This document shows, in pieces, positions 35,769 to 44,228 of a DNA stretch of 64,000 bases. This stretch comes from Lunatibacter salilacus (GTDB lineage Bacteria > Bacteroidota > Bacteroidia > Cytophagales > Cyclobacteriaceae): positions 49,181 through 113,180 of the forward strand of contig NZ_VOLC01000022.1 of the NCBI RefSeq assembly GCF_009797935.1, written 5' to 3'. Each line of letters opens with the position of its first letter. The stretch's first letter is position 1. The position numbers were made by a program, and so were the translations under genes. The notes beneath the pieces are model-generated. The model did not search any database. It was given only the letters and a program-made list of their open reading frames with translations, and was not told where the DNA came from.

Positions 35769-36962
35769 TTAAATAGGCCAGTTATCTGTAAACCTTAGGT
35801 CATCTTGATAATCCAAAATTTCATCTGGGGATAAAAGGCAATTTTTAAGTTCTAATTCTATATCTTCCGTTTCTAGGTCCTGACCAATGATAACCAATTC
35901 ATTGATTCTATCCCCAAAGGTTTTGTCCCACCTACTTTCAATAGATGCTTGGTTTTCGACATAGGAAAGAAAAGTGATCCGCTTTCCATAAGGCATACTC
36001 GCCCACCAGATACCTGCTTGCTCGGCTTTTACTGAGCCTCCAGCCTGAGACCAAGAGATAGCTACGTCTTTGCGAGATGCTAAATATATAAGTCCCTTAC
36101 TCCTTATGATATTGGAAGGCCAGTTTTCTGTGATGTATTTCCATAGCCTGTCGGGATGAAAAGGATGTTTGTTGCGGAAAACGAAGGAACTGATGCCATA
36201 TGCTTCCGTTTCGGGTGTATGTTCTTTTGCTAATTCTTCCTGCCATTCGGCTGAACTTGCCGCTTCCTCGAAATCAAAGAGACCTGTATTAAGAATCGTT
36301 TTGGGGGATACCTCACCATTTTGAGTGGGAATTATGGTGGCGTTTGGGTTTAGCTTGCGCAGGATTGCGGTAAGTTCTTTTGTCTCATGCTCGCTTACTA
36401 AGTCAATCTTGTTTACTATGATAACGTTGGCGTATTCTATCTGATCTGTCAACAAATTGACAATGGCCCGTTGATCATCTTCATCGCCATTTAAATTTTT
36501 GCTGTAGACCGTCTCCGCACTGCCAAAATCCTTTAAAAAATTTTTGGCATCAACCACGGTCACCAACGTATCCAGCTTGCTATACTTGGAAAGGTCGATC
36601 CCATTTTCCTCGTCTACAAAACTGAATGTCTGAGCTACTGGAAGAGGTTCCGATATACCGGAACTTTCAATGAGTAGGTAATCAAATCTTTTTTCCTTCG
36701 CCAACTTTTCCACCTCAATCATCAAATCCTCCCGAAGTGTACAGCAAATGCAGCCGTTGCTCATCTCGACGAGCTTTTCCTCGGTGCGGGATAGCGTATT
36801 ACCTCTTTGGATAAGTTGGACGTCCACATTGACTTCACTCATATCATTGACGATAACCGCCACCTTTAGGCCTTCTTTGTTGTGTAGGATATGGTTCAAC
36901 AGGGTTGTCTTCCCGGCACCTAAGAAGCCGCTTAGGACGGTAACGGGGAGTTTTCTAGTCAT
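35769..36962 (-). CDS. CobW/ZigA-family GTPase, putative zinc metallochaperone
   Basis: A 397-residue COG0523 GTPase. The P-loop is [12 protein letters not shown] (about residues 9-20), followed by NDMSEVN, the metal-binding C-x-C-C motif in [22 protein letters not shown] and the guanine-specificity NKID. The C-terminal CobW_C domain begins near [12 protein letters not shown]. The ND-MSEVN-VD block and length place it with ZigA-type zinc metallochaperones. I use the ATG at 36962, which overlaps the stop of the preceding gene by eight bases; the ATG at 36980 is possible. The operon has a Zur-like palindrome over its promoter. Confidence 0.9.
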   Translation of the reverse strand: MTRKLPVTVLSGFLGAGKTTLLNHILHNKEGLKVAVIVNDMSEVNVDVQLIQRGNTLSRTEEKLVEMSNGCICCTLREDLMIEVEKLAKEKRFDYLLIESSGISEPLPVAQTFSFVDEENGIDLSKYSKLDTLVTVVDAKNFLKDFGSAETVYSKNLNGDEDDQRAIVNLLTDQIEYANVIIVNKIDLVSEHETKELTAILRKLNPNATIIPTQNGEVSPKTILNTGLFDFEEAASSAEWQEELAKEHTPETEAYGISSFVFRNKHPFHPDRLWKYITENWPSNIIRSKGLIYLASRKDVAISWSQAGGSVKAEQAGIWWASMPYGKRITFLSYVENQASIESRWDKTFGDRINELVIIGQDLETEDIELELKNCLLSPDEILDYQDDLRFTDNWPI

Positions 36963-37410
36963 AGCTGATAATTTTTGCATTCTTTAAAATAAAATTTAAT
37001 TCATCAACGTCATTTTCATTTAGTATCAACTTGCCGCTGACGGTGATAATATCGTCCATCTTCAATCTCTTGGAGGGCTTTTCCCGCAGATACACTACAG
37101 CCACAGATTCCGGCCCGGATCCCCCGCAAAAAAAGCACTCCGCCATCGGGAATTTGGAAAGAATAATCATTTTAGTATCATTTATTTCCAGTGGAATATA
37201 AAATCCCGCAAGCTCTACTTCTTTTCCTTCAAGGGCTTTTAATTCAGGTGGAAAGGCCGGATACAGAAAATACATGGATAATTGCCTATTCAATTTTTCC
37301 ACGAACCTCGTTTTCGCAAATAACCCCCAAAGATCCAGTGGAACAGGATTGGCAATTGCAATAAGAGTTACTAGGGTTAAGGGAAATATAATAGAAAGGT
37401 ATTTTTTCAT
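36955..37410 (-). CDS. Exported DUF3299-like protein with a CxxC motif
   Basis: A 151-residue exported protein: an N-terminal hydrophobic segment ([17 protein letters not shown]), then a compact domain that resembles DUF3299 proteins ([14 protein letters not shown] near residue 68, then a strand pair) with a CFFCGG motif near 115 that could bind a metal, and an OB-like end ([15 protein letters not shown]). It is the first gene of the operon with the CobW-type GTPase, overlapping it by eight bases, which links it to metal supply by context. No enzyme activity is implied. Confidence 0.7.
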   Translation of the reverse strand: MKKYLSIIFPLTLVTLIAIANPVPLDLWGLFAKTRFVEKLNRQLSMYFLYPAFPPELKALEGKEVELAGFYIPLEINDTKMIILSKFPMAECFFCGGSGPESVAVVYLREKPSKRLKMDDIITVSGKLILNENDVDELNFILKNAKIISYD

Positions 37411-37430
37411 GGAGATTATTCATAATAAAT

Positions 37431-37456
37431 GAGACTCCGGAACCACCCGGAGTCTC
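37431..37456 (-). promoter_or_regulatory. Leader hairpin upstream of the CobW operon
   Basis: GAGACTCCGG at 37431-37440 pairs perfectly with CCGGAGTCTC at 37447-37456, loop AACCAC. In the minus-strand transcript it lies in the 5' leader about 20 bases before the ATG at 37410. With no T-run it is not a terminator; it could shield or order the translation start. Confidence 0.5.
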
Positions 37457-37503
37457 TGTCTGTCAACCAACTTTTCAACCTTAAAATAGAAAAATTGATA
37501 AGG

Positions 37504-37534
37504 CAAAACTAAACTATCTATATATTAAATGCAA
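37504..37534 (-). promoter_or_regulatory. Candidate promoter of the CobW operon
   Basis: On the minus strand TTG (37534-37532) and TAGTTTTG (37511-37504) are separated by 20 bases, matching the Bacteroidota -33/-7 pattern. The TTG lies inside the palindrome at 37528-37546. Confidence 0.55.
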
Positions 37535-37546
37535 TAATGTTGCATT
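37528..37546. promoter_or_regulatory. Zur-like 19-bp palindromic operator
   Basis: AATGCAA TAATG TTGCATT is a perfect 7-5-7 inverted repeat with the length and TGCAA/TTGCA arms expected of a Fur-family (Zur) box. It covers the -33 element of the CobW-type operon, where a bound repressor would block transcription. Confidence 0.6.
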
Positions 37547-37645
37547 ATAAAATTTGTTATTACTCATCTGTATTGAAAAAAGCGAAAGGTTATCCCGAGA
37601 AGATTTATGTTATCTTTACCGGCTGTTTACCGACCGAAATTTTCT

Positions 37646-39403
37646 ATGAAGATTGATTTTGATTTTTCCGACCCAACCTCTCTTTTGAATTTATGCAAAA
37701 AGCGTCTGGCAGGCTTTTCAGTTACCAGGCTGGCTATATTTGTTTTGATGGTAGTTGTAGTGATTGTCGGAGTATCCGATAGCAGTCCCGTTGCCTTACT
37801 ATTTTTTCCCCTATGCTTTTTATTTATTTTTCTGATCAAAAAATTCAATGAGGAAAAGGATAAACAGCAATTTTTGGAGGCAATTCTTGCTATGAAGGAG
37901 GATAATATCCTCCGGAAGAATAGAGAATTAACTTCATTTGAAGAAGGAGGTGAGTTCTTGGACAAAAACCACTCATTTGCCAGTGATTTGGATCTTTTCG
38001 GCCCACACTCCTTGTTTCAGTTGATCAACCATACTGTAAGTGTTGATGCAAAAAAATTGTTAGCCAATTGGCTGATGTCATCCACCGACGTTGCTCTTTC
38101 CGACAAGCGTAGAGCAGCTGTTCGGGAGCTAGTAGGGAAAGGCCAATTGCTGGAGAAGTTTGAAGGAATTGGGAAGGCATTCCTGAAAGAAGAAAAGTCA
38201 AAAACTAGCTTCTATAGCTGGCTGCCGACACCGGATGCATGGCGGAACTGGTATTGGGTTCCTGCGTTGATGGGGCCAGTTTTGGGATTGATATTACTTT
38301 CAGGAGTCTTATTCGGTTGGATTCGGTTTGAATTTCTGAGTATTTTTATTCTTGTCGGAGTTTTTTTCTTGAGTTTCGTCTTTAAGCCCTTGCTGGCTGC
38401 CATGAAAGCGATGCCCAACGAGGGTGATCTCAAGACCTATAGATCTTGGGCAATGGTGATGGAAAGTCAGTCATTTGAAGACCATTATTTGAAAGCGCTA
38501 CACAAACCGCTTGTGGATACGGGTTTTGAAGCTTCCATCGCCTTAAAGGCATTGGAGTCACAGACCTTTCTGATTCAAAACCGGGCAAATCTCATGTATC
38601 TCATTTTCAATTTGCTCTTTTGGATAGATTTTTTAGCATTATTTCGTATTGAACAATGGCGCAAAAAGTACGGCCGCAAAATGCAGGTTTGGGAAAGCAC
38701 TTTCGATGAGTGGGAGGTGCTGGTATCTCTGGCTTCCTTTGAGCGGGAAGAAAATGTTAGCTGCGATTTTCGATGGCATGCCGATTTGACTATAAAAGTT
38801 GAAAATCTCCGGCACCCCCTTATCCATCCTCAAACCTGTGTAAGCAATGATTTTCAGTTAGGCAAAAATCTAAAGCTCGGTCTTTTGACCGGTTCTAATA
38901 TGTCCGGAAAGACAACCTTTATGCGAACCTTGGGAATTAACCATGTAATGGCAAATATTGGTCTCTCCCCTATGGCTACCAAGTATCATTCCGGTCCCTT
39001 TCTGTTGTATACCAGCATGCGGAATACGGACAATTTGGGAGAAAGTGTCAGTTCATTCTACGCGGAATTGAGTCGGATAAAAGGGTTACTGGCATTAACA
39101 GAATCCGGAACTCCGGTATTTTTCCTTTTGGATGAAATCCTAAAAGGGACAAACACTTCGGACAGGATTATGGGAAGTGAGGCCTTGATCCGACAACTGC
39201 TTGCTACCCCCGCAAAAGGAATCATTTCTACCCATGATATCGAACTTAGTGATTTGGCGGCGAGCATTCCTGAATTGTCTAATTTCAGCTTTCATCATGA
39301 TATCCGTGACAATGAAATTAGTTTTGATTACAAAATAAAAAGCGGTCCCTGCCCAAATTTTAATGCCCATAAATTGATGGAACTTATGGGTATTCGTTTT
39401 TAG
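37646..39403 (+). CDS. Membrane-anchored MutS-family ATPase
   Basis: A 585-residue protein with the MutS ATPase domain at its C-terminus (P-loop TGSNMSGKTTFMRTLG about 415, FFLLDEILKGTNTSDR Walker B, STHDIELSDL) and a partly recognisable MutS core (LDLFGPHSLFQLINHT). The N-terminal mismatch-recognition domain is missing. Two hydrophobic helices occupy about residues 28-66 and two more 202-245, so it is probably anchored in the membrane, unlike MutS or MutS2. I start at the ATG at 37646, since the ATG at 37607 precedes a basic segment. The role in mismatch repair is doubtful. Confidence 0.85.
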   Translation: MKIDFDFSDPTSLLNLCKKRLAGFSVTRLAIFVLMVVVVIVGVSDSSPVALLFFPLCFLFIFLIKKFNEEKDKQQFLEAILAMKEDNILRKNRELTSFEEGGEFLDKNHSFASDLDLFGPHSLFQLINHTVSVDAKKLLANWLMSSTDVALSDKRRAAVRELVGKGQLLEKFEGIGKAFLKEEKSKTSFYSWLPTPDAWRNWYWVPALMGPVLGLILLSGVLFGWIRFEFLSIFILVGVFFLSFVFKPLLAAMKAMPNEGDLKTYRSWAMVMESQSFEDHYLKALHKPLVDTGFEASIALKALESQTFLIQNRANLMYLIFNLLFWIDFLALFRIEQWRKKYGRKMQVWESTFDEWEVLVSLASFEREENVSCDFRWHADLTIKVENLRHPLIHPQTCVSNDFQLGKNLKLGLLTGSNMSGKTTFMRTLGINHVMANIGLSPMATKYHSGPFLLYTSMRNTDNLGESVSSFYAELSRIKGLLALTESGTPVFFLLDEILKGTNTSDRIMGSEALIRQLLATPAKGIISTHDIELSDLAASIPELSNFSFHHDIRDNEISFDYKIKSGPCPNFNAHKLMELMGIRF

Positions 39404-39469
39404 CGTTAGTTTTTTGGCATAAATATTGTCTTAACACAATTATCTTTTAATTTTAAACTAATTTCAATT

Positions 39470-39622
39470 ATGGGTTCTTTATTATATTTAATCGCAATTA
39501 TCCTAGTAATAGGATGGATTGTTGGGGCTTTTGTTTATACCGTGGGAGGCTTAATTCACATACTCCTAGTTTTAGCAATTATAGCGGTATTGTTTCGAGT
39601 GATTTCAGGCCGTCGGATTTAA
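39470..39622 (+). CDS. Small lmo0937-family membrane protein
   Basis: A 50-residue protein, too short for many gene finders: MGSLLYLIAIILVIGWIVGA, then FVYTVGGLIHILLVLAIIAVL and a basic end (RVISGRRI). Two hydrophobic segments around a Gly-rich turn and the IGWIVGAF...GGLIHILLVLAII pattern match the lmo0937 family of stress-linked membrane proteins. It stands alone between the MutS-type gene and purK, with the terminator at 39731-39761 downstream. Confidence 0.85.
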   Translation: MGSLLYLIAIILVIGWIVGAFVYTVGGLIHILLVLAIIAVLFRVISGRRI

Positions 39623-39730
39623 GTTGCTTACCAACTATTATTCGGTATGGTAATATGGCTCATTGCACGATGATTTTAGCACAGTAGAGTTTCCTTTATC
39701 AACGAATAGCTTTAAAATAAATACATTCAA

Positions 39731-39761
39731 AAGGACCACAGAAGTATTTCTGTGGTCCTTT
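39731..39761. terminator. Terminator before purK
   Basis: AAGGACCACAGAA pairs with TTCTGTGGTCCTT around a short loop and is followed by TGATTTT. On the other strand the stem is followed by TTTTGAATG. It ends the small membrane-protein transcript. Confidence 0.8.
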
Positions 39762-39811
39762 GATTTTATATATGTATTTTTGTATCCATTCAAGCCAAGT
39801 GAATCTCTTTT

Positions 39812-40954
39812 ATGACGCAGGAAAATTATCAATCAAAGACATTGGGAATATTGGGTGGTGGACAATTGGGTAGGATGGTCATCCAAGCAGCTATCAATTA
39901 TAACCTAACTATCCATATCCTAGATCCGGATGAAAACGCTCCCTGTAGGGATATATGCAAGAAATTTACACAGGGTGACCTCAAGGATTTTGATACTGTT
40001 TATGCTTTTGGAAAAGAATGTGATGTGATCACCATTGAGATTGAGCATGTCAATACAAAGGCCCTGTACAAATTGCAGAGTGAAGGGAAAAAGGTATTTC
40101 CCCAACCCCACATCATTGAGTTGATTCAGGATAAACGCAGCCAGAAGCAGTTTTATAAAGACAATCTAATTTCTACCTCTGATTTTATTTTGACCGAAAA
40201 TAAGGCTGATGTGTATGCACAAGAAGATTTTTTACCGGCAGTGCATAAATTGGGGAAAGAGGGCTACGACGGACGGGGTGTCCAACTGCTGAAAGAAGCA
40301 TCCGATATGGAAAAAGCATTTGATGCACCCGGGCTGTTGGAGAAATGGATAGACTTTGACAAAGAACTTGCTGTGATCGTTGCAAGAAATGAAAACGGAG
40401 AACTCAAAACCTTTCCTGCCGTTGAATGTGCCTTTCATCCCGAGCATAATATGGTGGAATTCTTGTTTTCTCCAGCGGACGTGTCTGATGACATCGCAGA
40501 AAAAGCAGAAAAGGTAGCAATTGACGTTATGAAAAAATTAAATATGGTGGGCATTCTTGCTGTTGAACTATTTGTCACAAAGGACGGTGACGTTTTGGTC
40601 AATGAGATTGCTCCCCGGCCGCATAACAGCGGACATCATACCATAGAGGCGAATTTCGTCTCGCAGTTTGAGCAGCATATCCGGTCTGTCATGAATATGC
40701 CTTTAGGAGCAACAGATGGCCGATGTCCCGCCGCAATGGTAAATTTATTGGGAGAAGCAGGCTTTACAGGAGATGCGATCGTGGAAGGAATGGATGAGGC
40801 ATTATCCGAGAAGGGGGTCTATATCCATCTTTATGGTAAAAAAATAACCAAACCATTTCGGAAAATGGGTCATGTTACCATTTTGGAGGAGGACCTTTCC
40901 GCATTAAAATCCAAAGCAACGAAAATTAAAGACACCCTTAAAATAAAGGCATAA
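39812..40954 (+). CDS. purK: 5-(Carboxyamino)imidazole ribonucleotide synthase
   Basis: A 380-residue ATP-grasp enzyme that carboxylates AIR to N5-CAIR in purine synthesis. Visible parts are the N-terminal GILGGGQLGRM, the ATP-grasp block YDGRGVQLL, VEFLFSPADV, and the catalytic VNEIAPRPHNSGHHTIEA near residue 270. Length is typical. The stop overlaps the purE start (TAATG at 40952-40956), so purK and purE are co-translated for successive steps. Confidence 0.97.
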   Translation: MTQENYQSKTLGILGGGQLGRMVIQAAINYNLTIHILDPDENAPCRDICKKFTQGDLKDFDTVYAFGKECDVITIEIEHVNTKALYKLQSEGKKVFPQPHIIELIQDKRSQKQFYKDNLISTSDFILTENKADVYAQEDFLPAVHKLGKEGYDGRGVQLLKEASDMEKAFDAPGLLEKWIDFDKELAVIVARNENGELKTFPAVECAFHPEHNMVEFLFSPADVSDDIAEKAEKVAIDVMKKLNMVGILAVELFVTKDGDVLVNEIAPRPHNSGHHTIEANFVSQFEQHIRSVMNMPLGATDGRCPAAMVNLLGEAGFTGDAIVEGMDEALSEKGVYIHLYGKKITKPFRKMGHVTILEEDLSALKSKATKIKDTLKIKA

Positions 40955-41469
40955 TGAGCGTACAAGTTGGAATAATCATGGGGAGTAAGTCAGACCTACC
41001 AATTATGGCAGAGGCTGCAGAGGTGTTGGAAGAACTGGGAGTTGACTATGAATTGACCATTGTGTCTGCCCACAGGACTCCGCTTCGGATGATTGAATAT
41101 GCCGAAAGCGCCAGAGAGAGGGGGTTAAAAGTAATCGTAGCGGGGGCGGGCGGTGCGGCCCATTTACCCGGTATGGTGGCTTCCTTAACTACCCTGCCAG
41201 TGGTGGGTGTACCAGTAAAGTCATCCAATTCGATAGACGGCTGGGACAGTATATTATCTATACTACAAATGCCCTCAGGAATACCAGTGGCAACGGTGGC
41301 ACTAAACGGAGCCAGAAATGCAGGGATTTTGGCGGCTTCTATTGTTGGAGCTTATGATACAGAGGTATCAAAAAACCTTGCAGCATTCAAAAATAGCCTT
41401 AAAGAAAAGGTAGAGACTACCGCAAGTGAAGTTGAGGGCAAGGGATGGAGAAAGACATTGGGAAAGTAG
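40954..41469 (+). CDS. purE: N5-CAIR mutase
   Basis: A 171-residue class I PurE that converts N5-CAIR to CAIR. Motifs are GSKSDLP (about 10-16), VSAHRTP with the catalytic His near residue 44, GAGGAAHLPGM and GVPVKSSNSIDGWDS. All active-site residues are intact. It directly follows purK with a one-base overlap. No other pur genes are in the window. Confidence 0.97.
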   Translation: MSVQVGIIMGSKSDLPIMAEAAEVLEELGVDYELTIVSAHRTPLRMIEYAESARERGLKVIVAGAGGAAHLPGMVASLTTLPVVGVPVKSSNSIDGWDSILSILQMPSGIPVATVALNGARNAGILAASIVGAYDTEVSKNLAAFKNSLKEKVETTASEVEGKGWRKTLGK

Positions 41470-41530
41470 ACGCTAAACGGAAGTCCATCAAGCAACTTAT
41501 CGTTCAGGGCTACCCGGCCTTTTTTTGAAA

Positions 41531-41749
41531 TCAGGCGTCGGGACTACATGATAGCTCATTGAGGAAATCCTTGGCAGTTTGTTTAGGAATTTTACCTTCC
41601 TGAATATGCGTTACCTGTCAGAGACTACTTTGTAATTCTCCCACAGCATTTTCTTCAATGTCTTCCACGTTGGCATAATTCGGGGTTTTAATGAACTCTA
41701 GAAAAGCTTCGAACATACTGTCTGCGATATTTAGTGTAATCTGTTTCAT
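41531..41749 (-). pseudogene. Broken small gene resembling a Bacteroidota antitoxin (DUF-type)
   Basis: From the ATG at 41749 the frame reads MKQITLNIADSMFEAFLEFIKTP...EDIEENAVGELQSSL, then TGA at 41618-41620, and the same frame continues past the stop with QVTHIQEGKIPKQTAKDFLNEL before a second stop. The KQITLNIxDSxxxxFxEFIK start and the QxGKxxxxTAKDFLNEL end are both characteristic of short antitoxin-like proteins of this phylum, so the TGA looks like a nonsense mutation in what was one gene of about 72 codons. No toxin gene lies beside it. It abuts the IS1182-type element. Confidence 0.6.
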
Positions 41750-41785
41750 AAAGCATAAAATTTTTGTTTTACTCAATCTCAATCT

Positions 41786-42910
41786 GGGGCTGTCCGAAAA
41801 GTCGGGCAGCCTTCTTTTTGTTGTTTTTTTTCTCCAAAATATGTATTTTAGAGATGTAAACAACAGCGACTATGGCGAAAGTAGTTTTTAAAAACCAAAC
41901 CGGCAACAGCCCCGAACTTTTTCCGATTAACATTTTTGACAGGATTGCCGCCGACCATCCCGTACGTCTGGTGGATTCGGTGGTGGAAGCACGGGATATC
42001 AGTGAGATATGCGGATGAAGGACGACCACATGAAAAACGGGCAGTTAAAACCCGCTTACAACCCGCAGATATCGACTGAAAACCAGTTTATCACACAATT
42101 TTCCGTCCATCAGACACCGGGGGATACCACTACCCTGGAATCCCACCTGGAAGGGTTTGAAAAAGCCTACGACAGACAAAGCGCCGAAGTGGTGCCCGAT
42201 GCCGGTTATGGCAGCGAGGAAAACTATGAAATGCTTGAGCAAAAGGGTGTTGATGCTTATGTGAAGTACAATTATTTCCACAAAGACCAGAAAAGCAAAT
42301 CGAAAAACGACCCTTTTCTTCCCCAGAACCTGTTTTACAACGCGGAGCAGGATTTTTATGTATGCCCGATGGGGCAGAGGATGGAAAGGGCAGGGACAGG
42401 CAAACGGGCACGAATCCCAAACGACATTCTACCAGGCAAAAAGGTGTGGGGACTGCCCGCTCCGGGGGATGTGCCACCAGGCGCAGGGGAACCGGAGAAT
42501 AGAAGTCAACCACCGGCTGAACGCGCTGAAAACAAAAGCAAGGGAGCTGCTGACGGGCGAGAAGGGAATTAGACACCGAAGCAGACGCCCGATAGAATCC
42601 GAAGCCGTGTTCGGCCAGCTAAAAAGCAACAACAAGTTTAACCGGTTCACATTCAGTGGAATGTAAAAGGTAACCATGGAATTTCTGCTGATGGCAATCG
42701 GGCATAACTTCAGAAAAATGGCGGCGGCATCCTCCTCCCCGGCTAAACCAGACCCTACTACCCGAAAACCAAGCTCTGTAACGGCTGTTATATGCGAAAA
42801 CTATCTTACTTATTCGTTTGTCAGTAACCCGGAATAGCCGAAAATCAAACTTTATCAAATTATCCGGAAAATTAGCCACATTAAAAAGGCTGCCCTTTTC
42901 GGACAGCCCC
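41786..42910 (+). mobile_element. Degenerate IS1182-family insertion sequence
   Basis: Terminal inverted repeats flank a wrecked transposase. The left end at 41786 (GGGGCTGTCCGAAAAG followed by TCGGGCAGCC) and the right end at 42895-42910 (CTTTTCGGACAGCCCC) match over 16 bases and continue into a shared GGCTGCC block. The element is 1125 bp, against about 1.6 kb or more for intact relatives. Flanks show no clear target duplication, consistent with age. It also decides the right border of the antitoxin-like pseudogene. Confidence 0.85.
41872..42836 (+). pseudogene. IS1182-family transposase, decayed
   Basis: Three lesions are visible. From 41872 the frame gives the N-terminus (MAKVVFKNQTGNSPELFPINIFDRIAAD) but stops at 42016-42018, where roughly 150 codons have been deleted. 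It resumes as [25 protein letters not shown], then shifts frame near 42405 after GTGKRAR. The second frame carries the zinc-binding [11 protein letters not shown] block and PIESEAVFGQLKSNNKFNRF. An in-frame TAA at 42664 then interrupts the KVTMEFLLMAIGHNFRK end. Nothing here could make an active transposase. Confidence 0.88.
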
Positions 42911-42993
42911 ATTTATCAGCAGTTTTCTTCACACAACGATTTATTAAAGGCCATTTGTAATGGCCTCCACGCTTAGGTACAGAGCAAATCAAA

Positions 42994-43347
42994 CTAGAAC
43001 GGCAATATATCATCACCACTCTCTTCGCTGAACGTACTGACATCAGGCTGGTCCCCTGCGGAAGGTGCCGGAGCAGTGCCGTTGCCCTCCTTATTTACTT
43101 TCCATACTTTTACATCTGTATACCAGCGGCCGTTAAACTCCCTGCTTTCTATTTCTATGCCTGCGTTAACCTGATCTCCGGCTTGCAGATTAAACTGGTC
43201 GATTTTATCGCCCCACACCGCAATGCAGACTTTTTTAGGGTATTGCCCACCGGTTTCTAAAATATACTCTCTTTTTCTCCAAACACCGTTTCTTCCATTG
43301 CCCGATTGTTCATCCTGCACCTGTACGATTTTGCCAGTGATTTCCAT
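42994..43347 (-). CDS. DUF3127 protein, OB-fold with SSB-like acidic tail
   Basis: A 117-residue DUF3127 protein. The OB-like part (MEITGKIVQVQDEQSGNGRNGVWRKREYILET, then PKKVCIAVWGDKIDQF and VNAGIEIESREFNGRWYTDVKVW) occupies residues 1-85; a Pro/Ala linker follows, and the chain ends in SGDDILPF. The end closely resembles the DDDIPF tip with which SSB recruits repair proteins. The combination suggests a single-strand DNA-binding accessory, but this is inferred. It lies just outside the right end of the IS element and ends facing it. Confidence 0.85.
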   Translation of the reverse strand: MEITGKIVQVQDEQSGNGRNGVWRKREYILETGGQYPKKVCIAVWGDKIDQFNLQAGDQVNAGIEIESREFNGRWYTDVKVWKVNKEGNGTAPAPSAGDQPDVSTFSEESGDDILPF

Positions 43348-43639
43348 AAATGCTTTTTTTAAATTTTAAACGAAGATAGCTAAAACCTGCGGAAAGTTAA
43401 ATGATTCGGGCACTTCATGGAAAACCTACCGAACTTTTCAGGAATTTATACGTCCAAATAGGAATAGATGGACGTACCAGGTAACCCAGCAGTTGAACCA
43501 GAAATGTCAATTGCAATTGGTAAGAATCCAAGCGAACCCTCAGGAACTGTTGACTATTTTAGTCCGGGATTACGAAAATGATTCTTGACAAATAGAATTT
43601 GAAAATATATTTTTATACTTAATTATATAGCTTTACCTT

Positions 43640-44218
43640 ATGGAAGTTAGCCCAACCGAAAAAAGAATTTTTTTGATCAGACAATTGTTGAGAGGTCTTT
43701 TGTTTCTGGCGCTTTTGATTGGACTTTTTTTGGTTTTCAATAAAATCTTTCCCGAAGAACTGCGGGAACGCTGGTTCGGAAGTATCTATGACAATACCCA
43801 ACTTGTAATAGCAGTGTTTGTTGGGTCCGAAATTCTCTTTGGAATCATTCCCCCTGAGGTTTTTATGCTTTGGGCATTTCGGACAGGTCACCTGGGAAGT
43901 TATTACCTAAGCATAGCTCTCTTGTCTATCATTTCGTATTCGGCGGGAGCATTCAATTTTTTCTTGGGTAGGAGGATAAAGGACACCCTTCTTTTTACTA
44001 AAATCCGTAGACTCTGGCTAAGGAAATCGCTGTTGCTTTTTGAAAAATATGGGGAGTATTTGGTAATAGTAGCTTCCGTAACCCCCATTCCATTCTCAGC
44101 AATCGCCTTGCTTAGCGGAGCGGGAAACCTTGACCCCAAAAAGTATTTGAAATATAGTCTTTGGCGGATTGTCCGGTTTTTTGTCTATGCTTTTATCCTT
44201 TATCAGGCGTCAATTTGA
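43640..44218 (+). CDS. VTT-domain (YqaA/DedA-like) membrane protein
   Basis: A 192-residue integral membrane protein. Hydrophobic segments lie at about 14-35, 52-72, 85-110, 133-157 and 170-190, with the VTT motif region FGIIPPEVFMLWAF and VASVTPIPFSAIALLSGAG. VTT/SNARE-associated proteins act in membrane homeostasis or lipid movement. It is a single gene with no obvious partners. Confidence 0.8.
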   Translation: MEVSPTEKRIFLIRQLLRGLLFLALLIGLFLVFNKIFPEELRERWFGSIYDNTQLVIAVFVGSEILFGIIPPEVFMLWAFRTGHLGSYYLSIALLSIISYSAGAFNFFLGRRIKDTLLFTKIRRLWLRKSLLLFEKYGEYLVIVASVTPIPFSAIALLSGAGNLDPKKYLKYSLWRIVRFFVYAFILYQASI

Positions 44219-44228
44219 TTAAGCTGAT

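Noticed and set aside
43367..43582. Open stretch of about 71 codons upstream of the VTT gene
   Set aside because: No ATG or usual start, and no recognisable family; it may be a gene end, but I cannot support it.
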